Assembly (NCBI GenBank): GCA_026075535.2 | Contig: AP026538.1 | Span: forward strand, 16,004,337-16,068,336 | Source: Tricholoma matsutake | Taxonomy: Eukaryota; Basidiomycota; Agaricomycetes; Agaricales; Tricholomataceae | DNA length: 64,000 nucleotides | Direction: 5' to 3' | Shown: piece by piece, positions 40,541 to 51,890 of the stretch | How positions within the stretch are numbered: position 1 is the first letter of the stretch | Layout: each line of letters opens with the position of its first letter | Notes under the pieces: generated by a model | The model's input: only the letters and a program-made list of their open reading frames with translations | Told to the model about the DNA's origin: nothing | Database searches by the model: none | Translations under genes and position numbers: made by a program

Positions 40541-42063
40541 ACCTTTGCTCACGACTTCGGGGAATATGCACAAGGCTTCCTTATGGTCCTGAACAGGACA
40601 GGAGCCAGATGACCAACTGCTGAACAACGGCAGGAGATTGCAGAACAGCTGGGTGCAGTGCTCAATGCAGCAATTGCAGTCGGTTTCGATTGCGATTTGG
40701 GGAATACTACTCTCTGAAGAGCCATAGACAGGGCTGCTGGGGCTGGCAAACAACCTAGGTCGGACACCATCACCAACAATCCTAACAATGTCCCAAGGAC
40801 AGAGCATCTGGAGGGATGGGATGGGCAACGCCCCCCCCTCACAAATCTATGAGGACACAAGACCCGAAAGGGGCTCGACCTCTTCCCAAACCCCCAGCAG
40901 GGGATGTCTCTTCATCATGGGGCAGGGAACCTCCTCCCCCTGTGAACTGGTCAACCAAGCCTTTGGGCAAGGGGACCTTTGCTCAGGTCGCTCGTTTCCC
41001 TGGGGGACGAGCACCCAACACCTCCATGGACGGCCTTGTGTGACTAGCCAAAGCCTTCCCTGAGCTCTCTACTGACAAGCTGGCTGACATCCAGCAGCAT
41101 GTCAGCCCTTCCAGGCCCAAGGCCGCAAAGCCTTTGCCCACTGCTCATGGACCGTCGAGACGACAGGTCCTCATCCACGTTCGACCCCCCCTTGAGGAAG
41201 GAACAAACCCTGCTGACTTCCTCGACCATGTCAGGAACACCCTCGGACTGCACCACTCAAAGCTAGTGGCACAATCCGCCTCTATGCATGCTGGGAATCT
41301 CTCACTAGCTACCGATGTCATGGCCTCCGAGGAGGACCTTCACTGTTTTAAGGAGGCTGCTCACAAGGTGTTTTCCTTTGCATTGCAAGTTGATGCAGTG
41401 TTACCCACATCCACATCATATCTCAAACTGGTCAACGTGCCCTTCATTGCTAATGACAAGGCCATCACACCTGATGTTGTCATCACTCACCTGGGGAAGT
41501 CCGGCATATTGGACCTCACAGTGTTACAGGTCCCTCCATGGATTGTACGCGACTCAAAGATGTCGGATACGTGCACTGTCTACTTAAACATTGCTGACTC
41601 AGTCAGTGGTGCATGAGCTAAGGCTCTCATCAGACGGGGCGTCCAATTTGGATGCTATGTCGCCTATGTGAGGGCAGCCAGGGCAAATCCTGGTCTCCCT
41701 CTCTGCCAATGCTGCTGGAAGTGGGGACATCCCACCTCGGCTTGCAGAGCACCACAGTCGAAATGCCCGATCTGTGCAGGCCCACACTGGAAAGAGCACC
41801 ATCGTGCTCTGGCCAGTTGTTGCAAGGGAAACGCTAAGGCGAACCCTCCCATCCCAGCCAGCCCAGAAGGGGTTGCCTGTCCATACCCAGCTAGATGTCT
41901 CAACTGCCAGAAGAACCATGCATCTGACGATCATCGGTGTAATTTCTGGCGACATCGCTTTGACCGTGACTGGATCAAAGCTTGCTATAAAGAGGTGAGT
42001 GCGAGACATTCATCTCGTCCCTCTCCTGCTTACCTTCCCGCAGGACACGGTGGCCAAGCGTAA
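40541..42063 (+). pseudogene. L7 ORF1: gag-like protein with three zinc knuckles
   Basis: ORF1 binds LINE RNA. It starts within FAHDFGEYAQGFLMVLNRTG, followed by several TGA breaks and frameshifts up to about 41130. It then stays open: RRQVLIHVRPPLEEGTNPAD, FLDHVRNTLGLHHSKLV, EEDLHCFKEAAHKVFSFALQ. A TGA near 41614 sits where CGA is expected (SGA-AKALIRRG). The zinc region has CQCCWKWGHPTSAC (CCHC), CPICAGPHWKEHH (CCHH-like) and CLNCQKNHASDDHRC. It ends at TAA 42061-42063, directly followed by the ORF2 ATG. Confidence 0.87.
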
Positions 42064-42111
42064 ATGAGGGACAGACGTAGATCTATCCCACAGTTATGAA
42101 TATTTAGTCAG

Positions 42112-42126
42112 AATGTTAACTGTAAT
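42112..42126. repeat. Target-site duplication of B11 (left)
   Basis: aatgttaactgtaat at 42112-42126 corresponds to aatgttaaccataat at 44004-44018. The TG versus CA difference falls where L2 keeps CG (ttacggttaac on the opposite strand). Confidence 0.88.
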
Positions 42127-42662
42127 CAATGCTCCTTGACTTGTTACAACCACCATAAACAGTGGTAAACATTCCTGCTCGATGTTGGTAGCAACGTTGA
42201 GACTGCAATTTTCGTCCGATCTTCGATCAGATTTCACCATCACGAACGCTCTCGGCATCTCCAGGCCTGGCCTGATTTGCTAAGAGATCCGTTCATCCGA
42301 TCTCCGTGGATGCCCCGGTCATTGTTTTTGACAATGGCTGCTATTCATCTCGTTCCCCTGTGCTTTGAGGATCCTGGCTAGGTGAGTGGTGTCTATGAAA
42401 GAGTAGTCTAGGTCCCTATGGGGGCTTAGAGTGGGTGTGGGATGCCTGCTTCAATGCTCACCCAAGTTGATGCACTCGTTTAGTTGGGGGAGGTCTGGCT
42501 TAGGGGAAAGGACACCTACACTGGATTGCTGGTTGTCTGGGAGGCTTCCAGCCTCCATGCTCTGTGAATTTCTACTACTAAAGACATGTTACACTGACTA
42601 CCCATTGGAATACACCATCGTTAAAAGGGGCCGGGCGATGGTGCCCCCTGACGGCTAGGTTT

Positions 42663-42710
42663 AAGCGCCTGCCAAAGTGTGCTATCACACTTTGGGCAGC
42701 GCTTATAAAT
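42663..42710 (+). promoter_or_regulatory. B leader palindrome with adjacent TATA-like box
   Basis: aagcgcctgccaaagtgtg, ctat, then cacactttgggcagcgctt form a near-perfect hairpin (stem about 18 bp, 4-base loop), followed directly by ttataaat. The same arrangement occurs near 1937, 23051, 31638 and, reversed, near 36328-36369. It precedes the ORF ATG by about 240-280 bases. Likely a core promoter or an RNA structure. Confidence 0.6.
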
Positions 42711-42952
42711 ACTTTGGTGGCTGCTTTTCACCACCAAATCTCTACCTCCGGCACTCACACCCTTGAGGTGTTAGGAACCGGGTTCAGTCATCCCTCCCAA
42801 TCAGCAACAGGATGTGTGGCCTGCCTGCCCCCTCAGAGCATTTGGAGGCTGCATCGGGTGGATCTGAAACTGAGATAAGGGACCATCTGCTATCGATTCC
42901 ACGCTGCGTATCTTGACTTCTACTGTCATCTACTTGTGCTAACTCACTCTCT

Positions 42953-43598
42953 ATGCCTAAATGGCGAACCAGAGACCATCCACCTCACCGGGGTCTACAC
43001 GACCCCTCCCTGATCACGGGCGACATCTTTGACAATGACACCCAAGACTACGACACCTGGTTCTCACAGAATGAACTGGAGGTAGCAGCTGCCCTGAGCA
43101 GTTTGAGATCTGTGGGCTGGGGAAGACCTCCCCGACCCTGACGACTATGAGGACTTTCTTGCTAGGCAGGAGGCCCTTGTTTACACTGCACGCTGCATAT
43201 TTCGATCACTAGCATCATATACCAGTACTAACTTGCTCTTGATGCCCAAATGGACAACCAGAGACAATCATTCCAATGATCTTGCGCCCCCGTCAGCTGT
43301 TCCAGCTTCCTGTGTGGCGATGCCAACAGCTCTAGCAGAGCTTCAATCTGGGGAACCCTCGTTCCCAGTACAGTGCCATCGTCATCACAGATGGCCATGC
43401 CATTACTCGTGTGGGGCATTCCGCTCCACACCCATCACCGCCAGTCCGCTGGCTGCTGTCGGGTTGGTGACAAATGTCGCTGCCCTTTACGTTCTCCCCA
43501 CTGCGGGGGGGAAACTGCTATCAAGTGCATGTGCTTGCAGTGCATTTGCTCGAGGGGGGCCTTGGCCCCCTGCCTACGACGGTTCTGGTGAATAACCA
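42953..43598 (+). pseudogene. B-family acidic ORF (B11), truncated, plus second short ORF
   Basis: The first frame reads MPKWRTRDHPPHRGLHDPSL and GDIFDNDTQDYDTWFSQNEL, then shifts and ends by about 43185. A second start at 43242 gives MPKWTTRDN, then jumps to AELQSGEPSFPVQCHRHHR, i.e. family N-terminus fused to family tail, and stays open to about 43597. The middle of the protein is absent. Confidence 0.7.
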
Positions 43599-44262
43599 GG
43601 TGAACAACCAGCCGCCACATCACTGTCATGCGTGCATTACATGGTGATGGTCCACCTCATCTGTCCGGGGTGGTCAATCCTCATTGGCTGGGAGTATGCG
43701 GATGGTTATTCCTCCCGCAAGGGGGGATTTACGGTGAATTGACACCACTGGGGGACTGCTTTGCACCAGCTGACAATCTAATGGCTAGCTTTGGGAGGGG
43801 GGCTCCCCCTCCAGATTATTGCCTTTCCTGGCTGAGAGGCCAACGTCTGTGGCACTGCCCGCCTAAAGTGGCTAAAACGGGGACCTGGGTGGGAGATGGG
43901 CGAGGGGAACGCATAGATAGAGTAGTACCCAAGTTTGTACCCTGCTCCGCAGACTGCGTTCGAGCCCCACATTATAAATTGTTGACCCAAAAAAAAAAAA
44001 AAAAATGTTAACCATAATTGGGGATACATGGACTTGCTACTGGCAGATTTTGTAGATGATTACGATTTGCTTTTCATTCAAGAGCCTCCTTGGAGACTCA
44101 TAAGACATGCTCCCTCTGCCCATAACAGGGAAGGGGAAGAAGTTATCGGTGCACCAATGAGCACCAACTGGGGCACCTTAGTGCGACCATCAGGGATCAA
44201 CACCCCTCCACACATCGCTGCGTACTTTGCAAACAGCATTGCCAATCTCAGACTGGGTCAGC

Positions 44263-44425
44263 CGCACAGGAATTCGTAGTCAAATTTGCAAAACTAGATG
44301 GCAGCCTGGTGCACAGCAGTGTGGGCAGTGCAAGGGGGCTGGAACGAAGGCGGTAGGAGTTGAGTTAGGAACAGCAGAAAAGATTGGAAGATTGCAGGTT
44401 CCGAGCGGGCAAGGAATGGATCGTG
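44263..44425. other. Filler of unknown origin within L7 ORF2
   Basis: About 160 bases with no match to L, B or other repeats in the window replace roughly 700 bp of the LINE endonuclease. There is no poly(A) and no visible TSD. Confidence 0.5.
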
Positions 44426-46631
44426 ACAGAAGTGCTTAGTGCGTGCTCTTCCCAATCTGCACCAGGTCCCGATCATGTTACATGGTCGCACCTAAAATAC
44501 TGGTGTAGCAACCCTGAGGTGGCAGGTCTCATCACTTGCATCGCAGAGGCATGCATCACTGCTGGCCACTGGCCAGCACATTTTACGGAATCCCTGTCGG
44601 TTATTATCCTGAAACCAGGGAAGCCTAATTACTCTACACCAAAGTCGTTCAGGCCAATTGTGCTACTGAACACCTTGGGAAAATTGGTCGAGAAGATGCT
44701 GTCCAGACGGCTTCAATTCGACGGAGTTGCCCATGAAGCCTTTGAGCAAAACCAGTTCGGAGGAGTCACCCAGCATTCCACAGAGGACACAGGAATTTAC
44801 CTCACTCACCTCATCAGAGCGGGATGGGCTCAAGGACTCAAAATGAGTGTTGTCACATTTGACATTGCCCAGTTCTTCCCCTCTCTAAACCACCAGGTTT
44901 TATTGGAGATAATCTCTCAGTTGGAATTCCCCGCACAAGTAGTGAATTTCTTCCGCTCATACCTTGTCGGTCGCAAAACGACCGACAAATGGAATGCCTT
45001 CTCATCTGGCTCCTTTGCAGCGGATGTGGGGGTGGGACAAGGATCTGCCTTGTCCCCTGTCCTGTCGGTGTTGTACCTCATGCCTATCATGAAACTCTTC
45101 AGAAGAGGCAATATCAGCAGAAATGTCAATCTCATGTCTTATGTGGATGATGGCACCCTCATCGCCCGCTCTGCATGGCTGGAGGACAATATCCCCCTTC
45201 TCAAAGAAGCATATGGCTGGATCTTCCAGGCATTCACCTCTCTTGGGCTTGTCTTGGAACACGACAAGTCAGAGATATTTCATTTCTCCAGGTCGAGGAG
45301 CTTCACTCCCCTACCGATAGACTTAGGATTTGCCCCATACACAGGCAACACACCTCTCAAACCCAAGGTTACCTGGAGTACCTTGGCTTTTTCTTCGATT
45401 GTAAACTCTCCTTCAAGGAGCACACACGATTTTACTCCACCAAAGCCCTCATCACAGCGAGGGCGATGGGAATGCTCAGCAATTCTGTAAGAGGGCTAAC
45501 CCCCATGCAGAAATGCCTCCTCTACCATTCATGTGTCGTACCCATCATGATGTATGGACTGAGACTCTGGCACTTCAAAGGTGCTCGCATCAAGGGTGTC
45601 ATCAAAACAATGGCCCAGGTGCAGTCCATCGCTGCACGCTGGATCCTTGGTGCATTCCATACCACCCCCATCGGTGGACTTGAAAGTATCGCAGGACTGT
45701 TGCCTATGAAACTGTTACTGTGTAGATTAGTCGACAGAGGGGTATTCAGAACCCCCCTGCTGGCCCCATCTCACCCTCTAAGAGCAATCTTAGGAGCAAA
45801 ATACATTGGCACCACCCACCCTCACAACCTGGGTCTATGGGGAGGTGATGTGCTCAACACACTCACACTACAGGGCCCATCCGTTGCTTCTGCAACTGCA
45901 CTGGCCCTTGTATCCGACAATGAATTCAACCCCTTTGGGGAAGAAAGCATGCCTGGAAACAGAGTGAAGGACCTTTTCCCCGCTCGCTTCTCCTCCCATC
46001 ACCTTGCCTCCAAGGAGGATGAGGGGAGGAAATCTTACAGGAGTGACCTCGACAAAGCCTGGGCTGCTGCCCAGGTGGAGGTAGACACTCTTGTCGTTGC
46101 ATTGTTTGCCCTCCAGCTGGGCATCTCAGCTGCTTGCAGCAGGGGTTGCAAAATGCTGGTGATATTCTCGGACTCTACAGTGGGCATCGAAACCCTTGTG
46201 GATCCAACACCACGCTCTGGGCAGATCTTTGCCCTGGACACTTGTCGCTCACTTCGTCCCTGGCTAGCCAGGGATGAGGAGAGGAATGTTACATTCTGGC
46301 ATGTCCCCTCAAAATTCAAGTGGAATGCGCACAAGAAGGCTCACGATGTGGCCACATCTACCAGGATCTCTGTGGGCAGACACCCCCAGACGTCTCTAGA
46401 CTACCTTAGAAACCAGGTCAAAAAGGCCATTTGTAAGGATTGGCACACATGGTTCTTGGAACTGTCATATCGATGGCATTTCCTCTAACTCAAGGGAGTG
46501 GGAGGGAAACCAGTTCTACCCTTGACCCACAAAGGTGGGCCTTGGCTGAAAGTCATGGGAAACAGTACTACTGACACCTCCCATGCGACTCGCATGATCA
46601 CTGGCCATGCTCCCATAGGGGAGTATCGTCA
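44426..46631 (+). pseudogene. L7 ORF2: RT and partial RNase H
   Basis: Reads EVLSACSSQSAPGPDHVTWS, VVTFDIAQFFPSLNH (motif A), GVGQGSALSPVLSVLYL (motif B), LMSYVDDGTLI (motif C). A one-base deletion near 45377 shifts the frame, which then continues YLGFFFDCKLSFKEHTRFYS to the RNase H. There an in-frame deletion removes the first catalytic Asp region (VVA joins directly to LFALQLGISAACS). VIFSDSTVGIETL and KKAHDVATS remain. A TAA at 46486-46488 and the truncation at 46631 end it. Confidence 0.88.
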
Positions 46632-48046
46632 TTTTTTTTTTTTTTTGGATCAGAATTTATAATGTGGGGCTCGAACACAGTCCGTGGCGCAGGGTACAAA
46701 CTTAGGTACTACTCTATCTACACATTCCCCTTGCCCATCTCCCACCCAGGTCCCCGTTTTGGCCACTTTAGGTGGGCAGTGCCACAAACGTTGGCCTCTC
46801 AGCCAGGAAAGGCAATAATCTGGAGGGGGAGCCCCCCCTCCCGAAGCTAGCCATTAGATTGTCCACTGGAGCAAAATGGTCACCCAGCCACATGTCTGAC
46901 CAAAGTCAGACCAGGCACAGCAGTGTTAATTCACCGTAAATCCCCCCTTGTGGGAGGAATAACCATCTGCATATTTCCAGCCAACAAGGATTGACCACCC
47001 CAGACAAATGAGGTGGACCATTACCATGTCATGCATGAGTAACAGTGATGTGGCAGCTGGTTGTTCACCTGGTTATTCACCAGAACCGCCGTAAGCAGGG
47101 GGCCAAGGCCCCCCTTGAGCAAATGCCAGAAGGTGGCACTCAATGACATCGTCCTCCCCACAGCGGGGGGAAGGTATAGGGTAGCGACAAAATGCCACCA
47201 TCCTGACAGCAGCCACCAGTCATTTGGTGGGGGTGAGTACAGAGGCATAGGCCCCTGTTCTAGTTGCGGCGCTGCTGTCCATGAGGACCTTGAGGACAAC
47301 GGCACCATGCTGGGGACGAGGGTTCCCCAGATTGAGGCTCTGATCGAGCAGCTAGCATCGCTGCATAGGAAGCTTGGAAAGCTGCTGGTGATGTGAGATC
47401 AAGAGGTGTCGCAGTGGCAGCTAGCTCCGCTGACATTGTCTCAGACAATCGCCAGGTGGCTGTGAATAAATCCCAGGCCATTTGGCGCCATGCATTCCTC
47501 TCTGCAGGAGAAACGGTGGACACACGGACAGTACCAACGAACATGGTCATTGCATCCAGTTGATGTAGCATGGCATGAGAGGTGGCTGCAATTTCCAGCC
47601 TCTCATTCACAGATAATGGCACTTCATCCTCCACCAACTTGGGGATGGAGGGCAAAGGCGGTGATGGGGCAGGGGATGCCTCCGGATAAAGGAGCTCAGC
47701 AATGCCAAGCTCCTGTGTATACACGTCCTCGTGCTCGAAGCTGTGAGTCAGTTGTTTATGTGCAACATGGACATCTTGCACCCACAGTACATGGTCGATC
47801 GTTTGCCTTGAAGCAAGCTTGGGGCTGCTCTTGGCGTCATTGAGGGCCTCCTGCATAGCAAGAGAATCCTTGTCATCGTCAGGGTCGGAGAGGTTTCTCT
47901 GGCCCATAGATCTCTAACTGCCTTTAGGGCAGCTGCTACCTCTGGATCATCTTGTTCATACCGGGTGTCATAGTCTTGGACATCATCATCAAAGATGTTG
48001 CCCATAATCAGGGGGGGGCATGAAGCCCCCGGTGTGGTGGATGGTC
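46632..48046 (-). mobile_element. B12: 5'-truncated B element
   Basis: Minus strand, poly(T) 46632-46646, shared tail, GC palindromes and the whole ORF up to just after its start, truncated at 48046 where gypsy-1 begins. No TSD: the left flank is L7 and the right flank is gypsy-1, so this insertion marks or was followed by a rearrangement. Confidence 0.88.
47260..48046 (-). pseudogene. B-family acidic ORF (B12)
   Basis: Nearly complete: GNIFDDDVQDYDTRYEQDDP, AALKAVRDLWARE, a one-base shift near 47890-47900, then an open 215-codon stretch with SLAMQEALNDAKSSPKLASR, QELGIAELLYPEASPAPSPP, NERLEIAATSHAMLHQLDAM, TMFVGTVRVSTVSPAERN, AWRQMAWDLFTATWRLSE and PLDLTSPAAFQASYAAMLAA, ending at a stop at 47262-47260. 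Apart from the shift and the missing first codons, this is the cleanest copy of the common subfamily. Confidence 0.8.
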
Positions 48047-49120
48047 CAATTTCTTGGCCATCATAAAGTACTCGAGATTCTTGTGATCCGTCCAAATTTC
48101 CACCTTGGGTAGGGCACCCTCGAGGAAGTGTCGCCACTCCTCAAGCGCGCACATCATTGCCAACATCTCCTTGTCATGGATCTCATAGTTTTGTTCCACA
48201 GCACTAAGGCTTTTGGAGTAGAACACAACAGGATGCCACTTCTGGTCCTCTGGAGACTGCTGAGACAACACAGTACCCATCACAAAGTCAGAACTGTCAG
48301 CTTCTACATGAAAAGGGCACAAATTGTCAGCAAAGGTAAGGATGGGAGTGGAAGTGACCATCTCTTTAAGCTTTTTGAATGCATCCTGTTGTGCATTGTC
48401 CCACTGCCATGCCTCCTTGCCCGTCAAGTTGAACAGTGGTCGTGCATGATGTGAGAAATCCTTGATAAAACGCTGGTAGAAATTGATGAAGCCTAAAAAG
48501 GACTGCACCTCTTTCTTGTTTGTGGGTGTCAGCCATGCTGTGACCCCATTCACCTTGACTGGATCCATCTCCACCTGGCCCTCCAAGATAATCAGGCCAA
48601 GGTACTCAATCTTGGTCTTCTCAAACTCACACTTGTCCTGATGAAGGTAGAGTTTGTACTGTCAAAGTCGTTCTAAGATGAGGCACATGATGTGATGATG
48701 CTCTTCTACTGTGCGAGTGAAGATGAGGATGTCATCGAGATAGATACAAATGACACCCTTGAGGATGAGGTCGTGGAAGATGTGGTTCACCATGGTCTGG
48801 AAGGTGGCAGGACTATTAGTAAGGCCAAAGAACATGATGAGCAGTTCAAAAAGACCACAGTTGGTATGAAAGGCTGCCTTCTACTCATCTCCCTCCTTTA
48901 TCCTCATATTATTATAACCCCAATGGACATCAAGTTTGGTGAAGTATTGCGCTCCATGGAGTTGGTTCACAAGTTCAGAGATGAGAGGTAGCGGGTAGCA
49001 ATATCTGACCGTGATGTTGTTGAGCCTTCTATAGTCTTGAACTGGATGAATTGAGCCATCCTTCTTCTTAACAAAGAAAAAGGGAGAGGCCATGGGTGAC
49101 TTGGATGGTCGAATACGTCC
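48047..49120 (-). pseudogene. Gypsy-1 RT and RNase H
   Basis: RT begins SPFFFVKKKDGSIHPVQDYR, with KLDVHWGYNNMRIKEGDE (motif A). A frame break follows, then ICIYLDDILIF (catalytic YLDD, about 48750) and, after a TGA in RL-QYKL (site readable as CGA), QDKCEFEKTKIEYLGLII. RNase H has CPFHVEADSSDFVMGTVLSQ, EQNYEIHDKEMLAMMCALEE and WTDHKNLEYFM. Cut at 48046. Confidence 0.9.
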
Positions 49121-50202
49121 AGAGGCTAGGTGCTCATCAATGAATTGGTCAAGCTGTTGTTGTTCCTCAGGGGAGAGAGGATAGACCTTGCAGGAGGAAG
49201 GGGTTGCACCAGAGATGAGTTCGATTGTGTGATCCCATGGCTTGCGTGCAGGGAGAGAATCAAATTATTCCTTGGAGAACAGGTCCTTGAACTCATGGAG
49301 ACAAGGAAGTAAGGAGTCAGTAGAGGATTTAGCAGTATTGTTTTTGTGGAAGGCCTCAGCCAGGTGCTGGGATATGTTCGATGTAGCACACACCTCATGT
49401 GATGGACAAATCGCAGTGTAGAAAATCTGATCACCTTCCTCAACTTCCTGTGGCTCCTCCTCATCATCATCTGAGTCTGGTATCAGATCAGGAACCCCCT
49501 CCAACTCTACATCAGGCAGAGGTAGGGGTCTTCTGAGTGTGTCGTACTGAGGCCCTTTGTCCATGGCACTCTTGTCTGGCTTCCGTGAAACAAGTGTGAC
49601 AGCTGGATGGACATCGGCTCATGGTGACCTCCCCAGTATGCCAGTTAACATCTGGGCTGTAGTCTCGAAGCCATGGATAGCCCAAAATCACCTTCTGCTT
49701 CCCTAACTGAGTGACAGCAAAAAGTGTACACTCACTATGATCTTTGTATTGGAGGACCAGGTCCACAACCTCTCAGATGGCACCAGCTTCATTGGGGGAT
49801 CCATCCACATTATAAACAGGTATCGGACATGAGAGTGAGCGAGTATTCAGGCAATGTTGTCATGCAAAGGTCGGTGTCAATGAAGAGACTAGTAGCACCA
49901 GAGTCTAGGAGTGCAGAGACACCAAGTATCTGTCCAGTGTCAGTAGTCTGTAGTTTGATCGCCAGGTTCAAGGAGTGTGCAGAGGGAGTGGATGCAACAA
50001 TATATTTGCATGGTAGCTTGCGCTCCCATGATTTAATTTTGGGGTGTGAGGCAGAGGTAGAGATAGGAGGGTCAGGTATGTCTTCACCTGACTTCAAAGG
50101 TTCAGAGAGGGGAATAGTCATGAAATCAGATTCATTCTCTGGGGATTCAACTGACAAAACTTCAAAGCGGTTATGGACAGGCAATGAGGGCATATGATTC
50201 AC
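49121..50202 (-). pseudogene. Gypsy-1 protease and linker
   Basis: The aspartic protease shows VSALLDSGATSLFIDTDLC (catalytic DSG intact) and, after a frame break at about 49790, VTQLGKQKVILGYPWLRDYS, the conserved I-L-G-x-x-W-L motif. The linker to RT (EGVPDLIPDSDDDEEEPQEV, EAFHKNNTAKSSTDSL) is acidic. Several frame changes. Confidence 0.85.
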
Positions 50203-51480
50203 TCACTGCGAATAGAAAAATCCTGCTCCTCTACACCCTCTAATTTGACCTCCTCTGCAACCTGACCCTTCGCTCCTCGACATCTACAAGCGCCAACAGG
50301 TCCTGGAGGAGCTCATCTCACCCCTCATGGGTGAGCATGCAGATATCCTGATGATGGGGACATGCTCCAGCCATATGTCCAGTTTCCCCACAGTGGTAGC
50401 AGAGGTTTAACCTGCATGCGTGGCTACAGGCTGCATCGACATCCATTGGTACTGGAACATTGATGGCAGGTGCAGGAGTTTGACAGATGGGAATAGGGTT
50501 ACATTGGGGAAGGGTTCAATTGAAGATGTGGGATGTAGGAGTGGTAGTTGGAGTCCAGAATGCAGCATTGAACACCGCATTTGTGAGTCAGTTCTCATCA
50601 CAGAGGGAAGCAGCTTCATACCAAGCATAGATCATTGTATGCTGGACATCCTTCCAACATCTGGGCAATCTGGTCCTGAATCTCCTGGTTGAGGCCTTGC
50701 CAGAACTTCCCCACCACTGGTAGCCCACCCCCATATCCTGCCATGTCCACCAAGTCTTTAAACTCATCGATATAATTGTCCATGGATCGACATGCCTGGT
50801 GGTACGAGGATGACTCGAGTCGTGTCACTGCTCAGTGGTGCTCATTGAGGGGACAAAAGTGGTGTATGAACTCTGCTCGAAAGTCACCCCAAGTGGAGAA
50901 AGGTAGAGAACTGAGTTCTTTAGTTTGTTGCAGAATACGGTCCATGTAGAGATAGGTGCGTTCAGATTTCATGTATGTGAAGGCCCAATAAATTTTTGCA
51001 GCTTCATCGACAAATTGATGCGACTGGAGACTGATATACAACTCACAGGAGTTAAGGAATGCACGTCCCTGTACACGTGCACCATTAAATTTGGTGGGGG
51101 GGGGGGATGATTTGATCTGGGCACCCTCCTTGGGTGCATTAGGTGGTGCATCATTGTTGGGCATGCTTGGAGTCGCAATGGGGGAAATATTAGTCATGGA
51201 GTTAGTCTGAAGTGTTCTCACAAAGTTTTTGATCGTAGATTTAAGTGAATCAATTAGTGTGCATATTCCAGCAACGTCGCTTTCAAGTGCATCGAGGCGC
51301 TCTGATGCATCCATAGTGCTAGGGGGTGCATTTGGCAAAAATGGTGGCACACTAAAGGCGGGACTGTTTGGAACGGTGTGTAGGGAGTCTATGGAGTGTT
51401 GTCCACTCTGTACCTGCCTATATTGGGCAGCACATTCGCGATTTCGGGCCTTAAGAGAGAGTTTTCTACTATAAGGGCAA
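50203..51480 (-). pseudogene. Gypsy-1 gag
   Basis: Capsid-like frame: MDASERLDALESDVAGICTL, PTKFNGARVQGRAFLNSCEL, IYWAFTYMKSERTYLYMDRI, TWGDFRAEFIHHFCPLNEHH, then RSMDNYIDEFKDLVDMAGYG and LNQEIQDQIAQMLEG in a second frame. A CCHC knuckle CYHCGETGHMAGAC lies near 50340-50400. The frame is open upstream of Met 51350 to about 51480 (KARNRECAAQYRQVQSGQHS), so the true start is uncertain. Confidence 0.83.
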
Positions 51481-51890
51481 CCTTAGCCTCTAGCAAAGGG
51501 AAATCCAAAGTTAAAATTATGCTACATAATACAGGGATTGGGGGTGCACCTAGGAAAAGGAAATCCAAAGAGAAAACTCTAAAGATCCCTTTGCCAGTGC
51601 CCAGTATATGTGAAAACTGCAAAAAATCAAATAACAACTAAAAATAGAAAAGGCAGAGATAGGCTGATCAAGGCCACCACATGACATAATACCAAGGGGT
51701 AGATGTCGGAAGGGTACTCCGTCTCTAAATATAAAACTGTCAACATGCACAAATGTGATAGAAAGGGAAATTAGTAATAAAATAAGGGAAAAACCATAGA
51801 AAATGAAGAATAGAAGGAAACGAGGCGAGAAAAACTATAGGATGAACATAATCAGTAAAAAATAGGAGAAACACGTGGGGCAGCCTCTAG
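51481..51890. other. AT-rich interval without recognised features
   Basis: About 410 bases between gypsy-1 gag and copia-2. A short plus-strand frame (51396-51641) and several A-rich runs are present, but there is no family resemblance. It might contain a decayed gypsy-1 leader. Confidence 0.4.

Larger units (their letters stand above)
42127..44003 (+). mobile_element. B11: B element in L7, composite subfamily
   Basis: 5' terminus at 42132, leader, palindrome 42663-42704, ORF start 42953, second leader end and start (TACTAAC near 43219, ATG 43242), 3' palindromes, tail and poly(A) from 43989. 15-bp TSD. It shares the duplicated leader-end architecture with B2, but the first ORF is cut at a different point. 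Confidence 0.92.
42064..44262 (+). pseudogene. L7 ORF2 start: endonuclease N-terminus, split by B11 and truncated
   Basis: ATG 42064 follows the ORF1 stop with no gap. The first ~20 codons run to the B11 TSD at 42112-42126, and coding resumes at 44004 with the NVN/YMDLLLADFVDDYDLLFIQE region, then EEVIGAPMSTNWGTLVRPSG and ANSIANLRLGQ. About 700 bp of endonuclease (including the DFN and SDH motifs) are missing after 44262. Confidence 0.82.
40541..46631 (+). mobile_element. L7: LINE with ORF1 and ORF2, split by B11, 3'-truncated
   Basis: Plus-strand L copy from within ORF1 through a deleted endonuclease, RT and RNase H, ending near 46631 in the GHAPIGEYRH segment where the B12 poly(T) begins. 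It is the best source for ORF1. No poly(A) or outer TSD. Confidence 0.88.
48047..51480 (-). mobile_element. Gypsy-1: Ty3/gypsy element, gag-PR-RT-RNase H, no LTRs visible
   Basis: Minus-strand gypsy polyprotein order gag, protease, RT, RNase H. The RNase H end is cut by B12 at 48046, so integrase and the 3' LTR are absent. No 5' LTR or PBS was recognised upstream of gag. Confidence 0.85.
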
